In this document: piece by piece, positions 1 through 8,445 of the stretch
Layout of the letters: every line of letters begins with the position of its first letter
How positions within the stretch are numbered: position 1 is the stretch's first letter
Source: Marinicella meishanensis
GTDB lineage: Bacteria; Pseudomonadota; Gammaproteobacteria; Xanthomonadales; Marinicellaceae
Reading direction: 5' to 3'
Assembly: GCF_019931145.1 (NCBI RefSeq)
Contig: NZ_JAIOUV010000008.1
Coordinates: 62,001-126,000 of the forward strand
Length of the DNA: 64,000 nucleotides
The notes under the pieces: generated by a model
Seen by the model: the letters and a program-made list of their open reading frames with translations, nothing else
What the model was told of the DNA's origin: nothing
The model's database searches: none
Translations under genes and position numbers: made by a program

Positions 1-195
1 CCTGATGCGGGCCTCCATGGTACACCGCAAGTCATCTTCGCCCCCTTTGTGGCTGTTTTCATCGGCCAGGTAAACGGCCACTCGGGTGACCTGGTCTTTG
101 AAGCTGTGCAACGAACTGTTGATGAGGTTTTCGACGTGTTTGGTTAACAGATCGCCGCCTTTGACGTGGTGGTCGGTGTTGACTTGAATTTGCAT
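1..195 (-). CDS. HPF/RaiA-family ribosome-associated protein (3' part outside window)
   Basis: Only the first 65 codons are visible; the reading frame is open to the left edge. The protein starts MQIQVNTDHHVKGGD and continues through VTRVAVYLADENSHK, the beta-alpha-beta-beta pattern of S30AE proteins that bind the 30S subunit and put ribosomes into hibernation. The ATG at 193-195 is preceded on the minus strand by an AGAGGAG Shine-Dalgarno. Whether this is a short HPF, a long HPF or a variant without dimerisation domain cannot be decided from the fragment. The family call is fairly secure; the exact paralogue is not. Confidence 0.7.
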   Translation of the reverse strand, partial: MQIQVNTDHHVKGGDLLTKHVENLINSSLHSFKDQVTRVAVYLADENSHKGGEDDLRCTMEARIR

Positions 196-415
196 AAGTA
201 CTCCTCTGTCTGGTTTGATGTTGGTATGCTGTTCTTACTGTAATACTGCGGACTGTTGGCCTGAATTCAAATGGTTTTCATGATTAATTTCAGTCCAATC
301 GAGCAGGCGGTCAACGCATTGAACAAAAATTTAACGGATCAATCGAAATGATTGGTGGATTTGTCAAAAAATCACTTGCCAAGCCGAAAAAATCTTATAT
401 ACTTGTCATCCTCGT

Positions 416-500
416 GCCGGGGTGGCGGAATTGGTAGACGCGCCGGATTCAAAATCCGGTTTCTTCGGAAGTGCGAGTTCGATTCTCGCCCTCGGCACCA
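416..500 (+). tRNA. tRNA-Leu (anticodon CAA)
   Basis: An 85-nt class II tRNA. The acceptor arm GCCGGGG pairs with CCTCGGC with one G-U, followed by discriminator A and an encoded CCA end. The D arm carries TTGGTAGACGC, the anticodon stem is CCGGA/TCCGG with loop TTCAAAA giving anticodon CAA, a variable arm follows, and the T arm contains GTTCGATTC. It reads UUG leucine codons. It stands alone, without neighbouring tRNAs. Confidence 0.96.
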
Positions 501-560
501 TCTTTTTTGCGGGTTCATCCGCAGCTTGATGACACCTCATAAAACTTTCCAGCAAGCCAA

Positions 561-592
561 AAAAAAACCCAACATCAATGTCAGGTTTTTTA
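561..592. terminator. weak terminator candidate after tRNA-Leu
   Basis: A run of A, then AACC, a spacer with ACAT/ATGT, GGTT and a run of T. The stem is short and interrupted by CA/CA mismatches, so it is a weak hairpin with A and T tracts on both sides. It lies between the tRNA and the convergent Imm7-like gene and could serve both. Confidence 0.3.
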
Positions 593-625
593 AGGCCCAA
601 TTTTGTTTGTCACCCATAAATGGGT

Positions 626-1021
626 TCAGGCAATTTGCAAATTGTTGTGGTGAGAATTGTATTTGTCTGGGAAGAAGGTCATGTCACCAGACAACACCTC
701 ACCGTTCATCATTTGCCACACACGAAATTGACTGTTCAAACAAGGGTTGTCCTCATCCTTAATGAATAAAATCCCTTCGCTGCCATCGGTCATTTTGTTG
801 ATGGCAAAAAACAGTTTCAATACCCAACCTTCATAATGATTCAAGCGACCATCAAAGCGAATGAAAGGTTTGCCTTGTTGATAAAAGATATCAACCTTGG
901 ATTGAATCGCAGAAAATTCGTCAATCACGTTTTTGATGGCATTGATGCGCGTGGTCAATTGATCTTCTTGCTTGCCTTGCGGAGCCAAATTAACGAGGAT
1001 CCAACCGTGAAATTCAAACAT
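626..1021 (-). CDS. Imm7-like immunity protein, orphan
   Basis: A 131-aa cytoplasmic protein beginning MFEFHGWILVNL, with a middle stretch of basic and aromatic residues and NGEVLSGDMTF near the end. The start and general shape resemble the Imm7 family, immunity proteins of polymorphic toxin systems that bind and block a cognate nuclease or deaminase toxin. No signal peptide or membrane segment is seen. No toxin, VgrG, Rhs or secretion gene lies within several kb, so it would be an orphan that may protect against toxins of neighbours. The family assignment rests on remembered sequence style and is moderate; the alternative is an unknown conserved protein. Confidence 0.5.
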   Translation of the reverse strand: MFEFHGWILVNLAPQGKQEDQLTTRINAIKNVIDEFSAIQSKVDIFYQQGKPFIRFDGRLNHYEGWVLKLFFAINKMTDGSEGILFIKDEDNPCLNSQFRVWQMMNGEVLSGDMTFFPDKYNSHHNNLQIA

Positions 1022-1308
1022 GTTATGTCCTGGTGGTTATTGAAAACATGGTTTTATTGTAGGCAAGATGCGAACAGATGCAGCCAGAAGACCAAGAAAA
1101 GGTCGGAATTGGCCGCAGAATCCACCCCTTTAGCCACCAGAACGGATTGAATCAGACCACAGTGCCAAATTTTGTAACAAAAATTGCATTTTTTTGCCAA
1201 ATGGGTCACAAAATAACCAACAATCCAGCATCCATGCGGCCTGAATTGGGTGGTTTACTCTATTCAGATCCTTACAATGGGTCCCATAAGGAACCTCAAA
1301 GGTGATTT

Positions 1309-1455
1309 ATGAATGACAAAAACGTCAAACCCCACAACAGTGTTGCGGACAGTTTGGAAGCCTTCCGACCATTTCCGGTTCATGCAAAGCGCAAACCGGT
1401 CGTAAAAAACAAATGGTTGGAACGGCTGAAGCAACTGCTCCATACCAAGCACTGA
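1309..1455 (+). CDS. small basic hypothetical protein, 48 aa
   Basis: The ORF starts with ATG at 1309 after AAGGTG (spacing about 5) and encodes MNDKNVKPHNSVADSLEAF followed by a strongly basic C-terminal half with KRKPVVKNKWLERLKQLL, which could form an amphipathic helix. It is followed 6 nt after its stop by a textbook rho-independent terminator, the main reason to believe that the region is transcribed in this direction. I do not recognise a family. It could be a small nucleic-acid-binding or membrane-associated protein, or a chance ORF in a small RNA. Confidence 0.5.
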   Translation: MNDKNVKPHNSVADSLEAFRPFPVHAKRKPVVKNKWLERLKQLLHTKH

Positions 1456-1461
1456 ACTGTC

Positions 1462-1495
1462 AGGCCGCCTCATCAAAAAGGCGGCCTTTTTTTTT
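1462..1495 (+). terminator. rho-independent terminator
   Basis: A perfect 9-bp stem AGGCCGCCT / AGGCGGCCT with an 8-nt loop, followed by eight T. It ends the transcript carrying the 48-aa ORF. Confidence 0.9.
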
Positions 1496-1573
1496 CAAGC
1501 AATGACTGATGGCAGTATCGAAATCCTGGGCACATGGGGTATCCTGATGATTTAACGACATGGAGATGTGACA

Positions 1574-1897
1574 ATGATCATCAGCACCACCCATACCTTA
1601 CAAGGACGGACCATTGAAAGCTACTGCGGCCTGGTGGCCGGCGAATCCATTCTCGGTGCCAACATCTTTCGGGATTTGTTTGGCAAAGTCAGGGACATCG
1701 TTGGCGGCCGCTCATCGGCCTATGAAAAAGTCATGGCCGAAGCCCGCCAGCAAGCCATCGAAGAATTGCGTGTTCAGGCTCAGAAACTGGGTGCCAACGC
1801 CGTTATTGGCATTGATGTGGACTATGAAGTCATTGGTGAAACCGGTTCCATGATGATGGTCAGTGCCATTGGCACCGCTGTAAAAGTCAGCGCCTGA
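1574..1897 (+). CDS. ybjQ: YbjQ/UPF0145 family protein
   Basis: 107 aa, the usual length of YbjQ. It begins [19 protein letters not shown], contains the central [20 protein letters not shown] and ends with [15 protein letters not shown], the hallmarks of the UPF0145 (DUF74) family, which forms pentamers. A heavy-metal-binding role has been proposed for the family but is not established. A GTG lies two codons upstream at 1568, but GGAG at 1562-1565 is too close to it and well spaced for the ATG at 1574, so the ATG is chosen. It stands alone and ends at a bidirectional terminator. Confidence 0.93.
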   Translation: MIISTTHTLQGRTIESYCGLVAGESILGANIFRDLFGKVRDIVGGRSSAYEKVMAEARQQAIEELRVQAQKLGANAVIGIDVDYEVIGETGSMMMVSAIGTAVKVSA

Positions 1898-1910
1898 ATG
1901 ATCTGAGCAC

Positions 1911-1943
1911 AAAAAAGCCGCTGTGCAGTTCAGCGGCTTTTTT
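1911..1943. terminator. bidirectional rho-independent terminator
   Basis: AAAAAAGCCGCTG, a 7-nt loop and CAGCGGCTTTTTT form a 7-bp GC-rich stem extended by A/T tracts. It ends both the ybjQ transcript and the convergent sigma/anti-sigma/DUF4097 operon. Confidence 0.92.
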
Positions 1944-1957
1944 CTGTTTAAACAGTT

Positions 1958-2815
1958 TTATTTTGAGCGCAGGATCAAATCGCCCGAATGGGATTTGAGC
2001 ACCACTTCGGTGCCACCACCATTGGCGGTGCCGGTGACCCATTTTTCCAGGGTAACCCGGTAGGAATCCTCGTCGGTGTCTTTTTCAATGATTGGATCGG
2101 AGGCGTTGAACTCGACATCGAAGCCAGTCAAGATGTCACCGTAGGCAGTTTGCAGCTTGAAGTCTGCTTGGATATTGGCCGGCAAGGTGAGGTCAATGTC
2201 GTCATTGAATGAGGTGAACAGCATGCGGCTGTCGGCGGTCACCGCAGTGAAATCGGCTTTGATCAGGCCATTGACCGAATCAACCACCGCAGAACCGGCC
2301 ACCTTGGTCAAAGTGATGTTGTCATTGGTGTTGCTGATTTCCATCTCACCCTGCACATTTTCTACCCAGATGTCGCCGTCGTTGATGCTGCTCAGTTGTA
2401 AATTGAATTGACGCGGTACCCGAATTTCCAGGTTCATCACTTTGTTTTTGCCGCTGTGGTAATTTTTTGCCACCACCTCGACGTGGTTGTCCGATTCCTC
2501 GGCTGCCAGCGCCAGTGAATTGTTGACGATCTTGCGCAGACCATTGCGTTTTTCCGACGAGGCATTCATTTTTTCCTGCATGGCGATGACTATGACTTCT
2601 TTGCCGTCATAGCCGATGACCCGCATGCCGCCATAAATCTGGTTCACTTCCAGGGTCCCGATGGCATCCGGATCGCTCAATGGGATCACGATTTCTTCGC
2701 GCAACATGCCGCGGTCTTCCTGGGCCCACAACGGGGTCAGGCAAGCACACAGCAGCCAGCAAGCAATGAATTGGGTCGTTAACTTGGGTTGTTTGTTTTG
2801 GGTTGTTTGTTTCAT
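1958..2815 (-). CDS. DUF4097-type exported protein, second copy
   Basis: 285 aa. An N-terminal signal peptide (hydrophobic FIACWLLCACLTPLWA, cleavage before QEDRG) leads a repeated beta-strand protein with the typical short repeats INDGDIWV, ISNTNDNITL, VDSVNGLIKA and FTSFNDDIDL. These form the beta-helical or beta-roll DUF4097 fold often called putative adhesin. The start is taken at the second ATG of ATGATGAAA, 7 nt after CAGGAG; an upstream in-frame ATG at 2836 overlaps the preceding gene. It is the last gene of the ECF sigma operon and is probably a structural product of the response. Its precise role is unknown. Confidence 0.85.
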   Translation of the reverse strand: MKQTTQNKQPKLTTQFIACWLLCACLTPLWAQEDRGMLREEIVIPLSDPDAIGTLEVNQIYGGMRVIGYDGKEVIVIAMQEKMNASSEKRNGLRKIVNNSLALAAEESDNHVEVVAKNYHSGKNKVMNLEIRVPRQFNLQLSSINDGDIWVENVQGEMEISNTNDNITLTKVAGSAVVDSVNGLIKADFTAVTADSRMLFTSFNDDIDLTLPANIQADFKLQTAYGDILTGFDVEFNASDPIIEKDTDEDSYRVTLEKWVTGTANGGGTEVVLKSHSGDLILRSK

Positions 2816-2832
2816 CATCACACTCCTGATGT

Positions 2833-3732
2833 TCATTTGATTTTGATGTCGCCGTTGAGGGTCTTGAAGCGATACTCCGGCCCCCCTGCCCCGACCAGCA
2901 GTCGGTTTTCAGCGTCCAGTTGATATTGAATGCCATGTTCTTTCTGTTGGCTGGTGCGGGTCACCTTGGGTGACAAGGCCGACACGTCAAAGCGGCTGTA
3001 CAAGTCGCCATGCATGGTTTGATACACCAATTCGGCGTTGGGCTCACCAGCAAACGTGATCACCACATCCCCATTGATGGATTCAAACGATGAATCGGCG
3101 GCTGGGTTTTCACTGTATTCGATGTGGATGTCTTGGTTGATGGCGTTGACCAAGGTTTGTCCAGACACCTGGGACAAGTCAATCGCGCCATTGATGTTGT
3201 TGACCTGCAAGCGTTGGCCGTGCATGTCTTGTATGGTGATGTCGCCGTCGTTGATGGCCGAGACGTCCAGGCTCATGGCCTGTGGCACTTGCACCTCGAT
3301 GGCCATGCGATAGGCATAGGCTTTGCGTTGATGCTTGATGGTGCAATCATCCCGCCGCCAGCAGGTGTCGCTGTGCCACAACTCGCCAGCCACGGGATCA
3401 AAGTGGGTGTAGGGTGTGTCCAGAAACACATACACTTGGGCCCCATGTCGCACCACCTTGACGTCGACTTCAGCCAAGCCGGTGGCCACCAGTTCCGCCG
3501 TGTCGGCCCACACTTCGTTGCGTGCCGTGACGGTGATTTCATCGCCGTCATGCCCTTGCACATCAATCGGTCCATAAACATTGAATACGGTCACGGTGAC
3601 ATCTGTGTCATTGACCGGCAAACTGGCTTCAATCAACTCACTGTTACGGTAGTCACCGTTGATGCGGCCAGCAGTGGCGGTCAACGCCAGCAACAAAGGG
3701 CTGAGGAATAATAGGATTCGTTGGGCTTGCAT
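2833..3732 (-). CDS. DUF4097-type exported protein, first copy
   Basis: 299 aa with a signal peptide (LLFLSPLLLALTATAG) and the same repeated NxDG or NGDI turns as its downstream neighbour: INDGDITIQ, INGAIDLS, INGDVVITF, LNGDIKIK. An extra segment with a cysteine pair (SDTCWRRDDCTI) lies near the middle and may form a periplasmic disulfide. The start ATG at 3732 has GGAG six bases upstream; an in-frame ATG at 3750 would overlap the anti-sigma gene. The 17-bp gap to the next gene indicates cotranscription. The two DUF4097 proteins are clearly paralogous, probably a tandem duplication that has diverged. Confidence 0.85.
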   Translation of the reverse strand: MQAQRILLFLSPLLLALTATAGRINGDYRNSELIEASLPVNDTDVTVTVFNVYGPIDVQGHDGDEITVTARNEVWADTAELVATGLAEVDVKVVRHGAQVYVFLDTPYTHFDPVAGELWHSDTCWRRDDCTIKHQRKAYAYRMAIEVQVPQAMSLDVSAINDGDITIQDMHGQRLQVNNINGAIDLSQVSGQTLVNAINQDIHIEYSENPAADSSFESINGDVVITFAGEPNAELVYQTMHGDLYSRFDVSALSPKVTRTSQQKEHGIQYQLDAENRLLVGAGGPEYRFKTLNGDIKIK

Positions 3733-3746
3733 GGGGTTCTCCTGTT

Positions 3747-4583
3747 TCAAATCATTTCATTGAGGGACTGGTTGAGCTCGGTGCGGACCGGCTCCAGTAA
3801 ATTTTCTTGTTGCAGCAATTGCTCGACGGCAGCGGCTGCACCCGGCGCTTTCACTTGGCGCAACAGCCTGACCAAAGCCACCTGCACCATGGGTGATTCT
3901 TGGTGGGCCATGGCAGCCACCAGACCGCTTTGCACCGCCACCGTATTGGCATGCGGTCTCAAGGCTTCCAACGCCTGCAAACGCACATTGACATTGCGGT
4001 CTTGTTGCAAGGTGGTCAGCAAAGCATCGACCACCGCGTCATCGGGTTGGCTTGACATGGCAGCCAGTTGGATGGCCATCAGGCGTTTATTGGCCGAGGG
4101 CATGTCCAGCAAGGACAGCACCGTCAAGGCCTGAATTTGTTGGTCTTTCAAGGCCAATTGTTGATCCTGGAGGCTGGCTTGTTGATTCAGCAGTTGCAGG
4201 TAGTGACCCAGCAACACGCCCATGGCCAAAAAACTGAAGGCATAAGAAACACGGCGTATTTGCGGCAACTGCAGCCATTGTTTCAACCGCGACCAAATTG
4301 ACTGGCCCGCCTGCACTTCATCACGCACGGCCTCATGCAGCATGGCGTAAAAGTTTTGATCCATTTGGGCTGAAGGCTCAGGGATGTCCTGTTGGTTGTG
4401 TTGTTCAATCAGGCCCATCAGCTGTTGCAGCTCAACCAGTTCCTGGCTGAGTTGGGGGTTGTCCGCGATCATCGTGTCAAATTCCGCCATGGCAGTGTCA
4501 TCCAAATGACCGGCCAGGTAATCCATCATCAACAGCTCCAACTCTTGTGGGGCCAACTCATCTTGTGGTTTGTTAGGCGACAT
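3747..4583 (-). CDS. transmembrane anti-sigma factor with HEAT-like repeats
   Basis: 278 aa. The N-terminal 90 residues are acidic and helical (MMDYLAGHLDDTAMAEFD), as in zinc-free anti-sigma domains that hold ECF sigma factors. A membrane helix at about 112-132 (SYAFSFLAMGVLLGHYLQLL) is followed by a glutamine-rich coiled coil and, from about residue 165, HEAT-like helical repeats (DRNVNVRLQALEALRPHA; ESPMVQVALVRLLRQV). This arrangement puts the repeats in the periplasm as a likely sensor. The gene overlaps the sigma gene by 11 bp, which supports tight stoichiometric expression. No classical HxxxCxxC zinc motif is present. Confidence 0.8.
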   Translation of the reverse strand: MSPNKPQDELAPQELELLMMDYLAGHLDDTAMAEFDTMIADNPQLSQELVELQQLMGLIEQHNQQDIPEPSAQMDQNFYAMLHEAVRDEVQAGQSIWSRLKQWLQLPQIRRVSYAFSFLAMGVLLGHYLQLLNQQASLQDQQLALKDQQIQALTVLSLLDMPSANKRLMAIQLAAMSSQPDDAVVDALLTTLQQDRNVNVRLQALEALRPHANTVAVQSGLVAAMAHQESPMVQVALVRLLRQVKAPGAAAAVEQLLQQENLLEPVRTELNQSLNEMI

Positions 4584-5112
4584 CAGCAGCTCCGGTTTGT
4601 ATGCGATTGAACTGGTCTCTCAAAGCAATCAGGGTGCGCCGCACTTTCATTTTTACGGCCCCTTCTGAGCAGCCCAGGATTTCAGCAATCTGTTGGTATT
4701 TGAGATTTTCAAAGCGACTCATCATCAGTATTTCTCGTTGTTCTTGGTTCAACAGCTCAATGGCTTGAAACAATTGATCAATGGTTAGTTCGGCTTCGAA
4801 CTTGTGTTCCAGGTCCAAGCCATCGGCCAATTCTGGCGCGTGTTCGGTGGTCACGTGTTGTTGCTCATGTTTGTGCTTGCGGTAATGGTCATGCAACACA
4901 TTGCGCGCGATGTGATACATCCAGGTGATGAATTTGCCATGCCCACCAAAGGTGTGCTTCGACTTCAAAATGTTGGTGAACACGTTTTGCACCAAATCCT
5001 CACTGACCGATGCCGAACGACACATCTTATAAAAGAAGCCGTACAAAGCTTTTTTATGTCGTTCATACAACAAACCCAGCTTCTGCACTTCACCGGCTTT
5101 GACTTGTGACAT
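4573..5112 (-). CDS. ECF RNA polymerase sigma factor
   Basis: 179 aa. Region 2 is visible in KALYGFFYKMCRSASVSEDL and GKFITWMYHIARNVLHDHYR, and region 4 in LNQEQREILMMSRFENLKY followed by the helix-turn-helix IAEILGCSEGAVKMKVRRTL. The likely partner is the overlapping anti-sigma gene. The operon ends with two exported DUF4097 proteins, so the regulon probably concerns the cell envelope. No good Shine-Dalgarno lies next to the ATG; an AGGAG lies about 27 nt upstream, so the true start is slightly uncertain. Confidence 0.92.
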   Translation of the reverse strand: MSQVKAGEVQKLGLLYERHKKALYGFFYKMCRSASVSEDLVQNVFTNILKSKHTFGGHGKFITWMYHIARNVLHDHYRKHKHEQQHVTTEHAPELADGLDLEHKFEAELTIDQLFQAIELLNQEQREILMMSRFENLKYQQIAEILGCSEGAVKMKVRRTLIALRDQFNRIQTGAADVA

Positions 5113-5270
5113 GATGTGGTTGTCAGTAAAAATAATGGGCTCCTGTGGTGTTTCAAACCATGCTGTGTTTCATCTTAGGGGCGGAAACGGCAGAAGTCAG
5201 AAAAAGTAACCAAATTCATGCGGATTTTTTTCATGCGTCGCCGCCACACCTGAATTACCAAGCTAGGAGA

Positions 5271-5299
5271 TTGGCAAGTCACACAAAAACAGTCATAAT
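5271..5299 (+). promoter_or_regulatory. sigma70-type promoter of the App1 gene
   Basis: TTGGCA, a 17-bp spacer, and CATAAT. The -10 ends 6 bp before the ATG at 5306, so transcription should begin at or next to the start codon. No Shine-Dalgarno lies between them, so a leaderless mRNA is inferred. Confidence 0.7.
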
Positions 5300-5305
5300 G
5301 CAGAC

Positions 5306-6391
5306 ATGACTGCCTTACCCAAACACGCCTGGTTGGCTTGGTGCTTGCTGATGCTGCAGCCAGTCGCCATGGCCGGCCCGGTCAGCGACCTGAAAAGTGA
5401 TGAAACCCTGGTGTTTTTCCACACCAGCGCCTGGCTGGATAAAGCCAACAATGAGTGGCACATTCCGATCCATGGTTGGGTTTTCGAACCGGCCGACTCC
5501 AGCATCCGCAAAGCCGGCATCGAACAAGCCCTTAAAGCCAGCCATGGGCTCACTGTCACCGCCGAGAACACGCAGCTGTTTGCTGATCGCATCAACGCCC
5601 TGTTGGCCGACAACGAACGGGGCAAGCAGGTGGTGATCCGCTTTGCCGACCGCTCTTATGCCTTGCCCGAATCGGCCCCCAATGGCCATTTTCACCACAC
5701 CATCAAGGTCAAACAGGCACACCTGAATGCCGCCGGCATCCGCCACCAACTGCAATTTGCAGCCGTGCTGCCAGATCGAGACGCCAGGCAATTCAGCGGC
5801 CAGGCTCAATTGATTTCCCCACAAGGCCTGTCCATCATCAGTGACATCGATGACACGGTCAAGATCTCGGCCGTCACCCAGCGTCGTGAGCTGTTGCAGA
5901 ATACCTTTTATCAGCCGTTCAAAGCCGTCCCCGGCATGGCCGCACACTACCGCCATTGGTTGGCTGAGGATGGGGCTTTGCATTTTGTTTCTTCCAGCCC
6001 CTGGCAGCTGTATCCTTTCCTGCATGAGTTCATCGCACAGTCCGGCTTTCCCACCGCCGACTACCACCTCAAATCCTTTCGCTTCAAAGACAGCAGTCTG
6101 CTCAATCTGTGGACCAAAAGCACCGAGACCAAACCGCCACAAATCAAAGCCATATTGCAGCGTTATCCGCAGCGACAATTCATCTTGGTGGGTGACAGCG
6201 GTGAATACGATCCGGAAATATACGCCGACATACAACGGCAGTTTCCCGAGCAAATCAAACACATCCTGATCCGCAATGTCACCGGGGAACGGGCCAGTGA
6301 TGAGCGCTTCCAAACGGCATTCAAAGGGCTGAAGCCAGACCAGTGGCAGCTGTTTGAAACGGCTGCCGAAATCACCTTCAAGCGGCCTTAA
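5306..6391 (+). CDS. App1-family (DUF2183) phosphatidate-phosphatase-like protein, exported
   Basis: 361 aa with a signal peptide of about 23 residues (LAWCLLMLQPVAMA). The C-terminal half carries the App1 catalytic domain of the HAD superfamily: DIDDT at 180-184 (the DxDxT nucleophile motif), SSSPWQLYPFL as motif II, and GDSGEYDPEIYADI as the final acidic motif. In yeast, App1 hydrolyses phosphatidate; bacterial homologues are mostly uncharacterised, so the substrate here is inferred. The first 170 residues form the usual beta-rich N-terminal domain. No neighbour suggests a pathway. The promoter abuts the start codon. Confidence 0.88.
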   Translation: MTALPKHAWLAWCLLMLQPVAMAGPVSDLKSDETLVFFHTSAWLDKANNEWHIPIHGWVFEPADSSIRKAGIEQALKASHGLTVTAENTQLFADRINALLADNERGKQVVIRFADRSYALPESAPNGHFHHTIKVKQAHLNAAGIRHQLQFAAVLPDRDARQFSGQAQLISPQGLSIISDIDDTVKISAVTQRRELLQNTFYQPFKAVPGMAAHYRHWLAEDGALHFVSSSPWQLYPFLHEFIAQSGFPTADYHLKSFRFKDSSLLNLWTKSTETKPPQIKAILQRYPQRQFILVGDSGEYDPEIYADIQRQFPEQIKHILIRNVTGERASDERFQTAFKGLKPDQWQLFETAAEITFKRP

Positions 6392-6487
6392 AGACCCATT
6401 TGGTCCCATGATCCAGTTCCGAAAATGGCTGGTGCAAGCCGCCGTTTGTTTTACAATGGTGGCTCTTTTTCACCAGATGACCACCCC

Positions 6488-7846
6488 GTGTTGAGCCAAG
6501 AAGTTTGTCGCAAAGCCCGTTTATCCAGAGATGCCCGCTTCGATGGTCGCTTCTTCACCGCGGTCAAAACCACCGGCATTTATTGCCGCAGCATCTGCCC
6601 GGCCACCCCGCCGAAAGAAACCAATGTGGATTATTACGCCACCGCGCACCAAGCCGCGGCCGCCGGCTACCGGCCTTGTTTGCGCTGTCGTCCGGACAGT
6701 GCCCCCAATTCAGCGGCCTGGCTCGGTTCGCAAGCCCTGTTACAACGGGCGTTGCGGCTGCTTAATGCCGGTGCCCTGGAACACCAGACCTTGTCGGAGT
6801 TTGCCCAATACCTGGGGGTCAGTGACCGCTACCTGCGACAATTGTTTGTGCAGCACCTGGGCACCGCCCCGAAGGCTTATGTGTTATACCAACAATGCCT
6901 GATGGCCAAACAACTGTTGCACCAGACCCAGTTACCAATCAACCAAATTGCCCTGGCTTGTGGGTTCAACAGCGTGCGGCGTTTCAATGATTGTTTCAAG
7001 CAAACCATACAGTTGACCCCAACTGCCATTCGCCAAGCCAAGCCAAGCACCCACAATGAACTGATGCTGAAACTGAGTTACCGCCCGCCGTACAATTGGA
7101 GCCAAGTGCATGACTTCTTGGCCGCCCGTTTGATCCCCGGCTTGGAACAACTGACAGCCAACCGCTATGGCCGCACCTTTGACTGGCCAGGCGGTCGTGG
7201 TGCGTTCACCGCCACCCACCAAGCAGACCAACACGCTTTCGTGGTCAAACTGCAATTGTCGGACATCAGTCAATTGCGTTGGGTCATCAACAACATCCGT
7301 CGGGTGTTGGATTTGGATGCCGACACCGCCGTCATAGAGGCGCATTTGACTGAACACTTACCCACAGATTTTTCCCTGACCCATGGTTTGCGGATCCCGG
7401 GCATCTGGTCGGTTTTTGAAGCCGGCATTCGGGCCATCTTGGGCCAACAGATTTCAGTCACGGCCGCGAAAAACTTGGTGATTCAATTGGTCGATCAACT
7501 GGGTCACCAAGCCGGAGGGCAACGCTGGTTTCCCCGCCCCGAAGACATCGCCGCCAATGATTTGGCCTGGCTGAAAATGCCCGGTGCCCGCAAACAAACT
7601 TTGCGCAATTTGGCCAGTCATTTTGTGGCGCAAAAAGAGGCCGCTGATCCCGACACTTGGTTGGCCATCAAAGGCGTTGGCCCATGGACGGTGAACTACG
7701 CCAAACTGCGCGGCTTGAGTGAACCGGATGTGTTTCTGGCGGGTGATCTGGGGGTTGACAAAGCCTTGCAAGGACACCCGATTGAGCCGGCAGATTTGGC
7801 GCCCTGGCGCAGTTACTTCACATTTCAACTTTGGAGTCAAACATGA
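6488..7846 (+). CDS. Ada-type regulator fused to AlkA-type DNA glycosylase
   Basis: 452 aa from a GTG start. Domain order: the Ada zinc/methylphosphotriester domain (GIYCRSIC and PCLRCRPD supply four cysteines, residues about 35-75), an AraC helix-turn-helix ([16 protein letters not shown]), the AlkA N-terminal beta domain, and the HhH-GPD glycosylase with [13 protein letters not shown] and [12 protein letters not shown], whose catalytic Asp should lie in FLAGDLGV. It excises alkylated bases and may sense methyl damage. An in-frame ATG at 6425 exists, but family members begin just before [19 protein letters not shown] and a TACAAT -10-like box lies at 6452, so the GTG is preferred. It is coupled to the next gene by a 4-bp overlap. 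Confidence 0.9.
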   Translation: MLSQEVCRKARLSRDARFDGRFFTAVKTTGIYCRSICPATPPKETNVDYYATAHQAAAAGYRPCLRCRPDSAPNSAAWLGSQALLQRALRLLNAGALEHQTLSEFAQYLGVSDRYLRQLFVQHLGTAPKAYVLYQQCLMAKQLLHQTQLPINQIALACGFNSVRRFNDCFKQTIQLTPTAIRQAKPSTHNELMLKLSYRPPYNWSQVHDFLAARLIPGLEQLTANRYGRTFDWPGGRGAFTATHQADQHAFVVKLQLSDISQLRWVINNIRRVLDLDADTAVIEAHLTEHLPTDFSLTHGLRIPGIWSVFEAGIRAILGQQISVTAAKNLVIQLVDQLGHQAGGQRWFPRPEDIAANDLAWLKMPGARKQTLRNLASHFVAQKEAADPDTWLAIKGVGPWTVNYAKLRGLSEPDVFLAGDLGVDKALQGHPIEPADLAPWRSYFTFQLWSQT

Positions 7847-8310
7847 CACTGTATACCGACCATTTGACCACAGATTTGGGATTGGTGGAAATCACCGCCG
7901 ATGACCAAGGCATCCACAGCGTGTATTTTGTGGACCAAGCCCAAGCGGTGCAAGCCAATGCCCTCACGAACCGAGCCAAATCCCAGTTGCGCGAATATTT
8001 TGCCGGACAACGCCAAAGCTTTGATTTGCCACTGGCCCCACAAGGCACCGAATTCCAACAACGGGTGTGGCAAGCCTTGTTGACCATTCCCTATGGCCAG
8101 CTGGCATCCTATCGGGACATGGCCCAACAACTGCAACAGCCCAAAGCGGTGCGCGCAGTGGGCGCGGCCAATGGCAAGAACCCAATTTCCATCATCGTGC
8201 CTTGTCACCGGGTGATTGGCGCCAACGGCTCATTGACCGGTTATGCCGGCGGACTGGAGCGCAAACGGTGGTTGTTACAGCATGAATCAAGCGACCTGTT
8301 CAAGACTTGA
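7843..8310 (+). CDS. ogt: methylated-DNA--protein-cysteine methyltransferase
   Basis: 155 aa, the usual length. The active-site signature [20 protein letters not shown] is complete, with the acceptor cysteine, and the DNA-binding helix region contains [12 protein letters not shown] and [13 protein letters not shown]. The protein transfers O6-methyl groups from guanine to itself in a suicide reaction. The ATG overlaps the stop of the Ada/AlkA gene (ATGA) and is served by TGGAG, so translation is coupled. Together the pair covers the functions that Ada plus AlkA have in Escherichia coli, but split at a different boundary: the sensor is joined to the glycosylase and not to the methyltransferase. 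Confidence 0.95.
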   Translation: MTLYTDHLTTDLGLVEITADDQGIHSVYFVDQAQAVQANALTNRAKSQLREYFAGQRQSFDLPLAPQGTEFQQRVWQALLTIPYGQLASYRDMAQQLQQPKAVRAVGAANGKNPISIIVPCHRVIGANGSLTGYAGGLERKRWLLQHESSDLFKT

Positions 8311-8445
8311 TGACAGCAATGTTTATAACTGTACTCATGGGGAATGGTTAGACTATTTTTTTTGAATCGGCATGCGCAGCAACGATGTTTCTCAATTGGC
8401 CCCTGAAACCAAGGTATTTTGTTCAGGTCAAACATACAATCGAGG

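Noticed and set aside
352-762. 136-aa ORF across the tRNA-Leu
   Set aside because: It reads straight through the tRNA gene and into the antisense of the Imm7-like gene.
5315-6409. 364-aa minus-strand ORF opposite the App1 gene
   Set aside because: Exact antisense shadow of a gene with clear catalytic motifs; no motif of its own.
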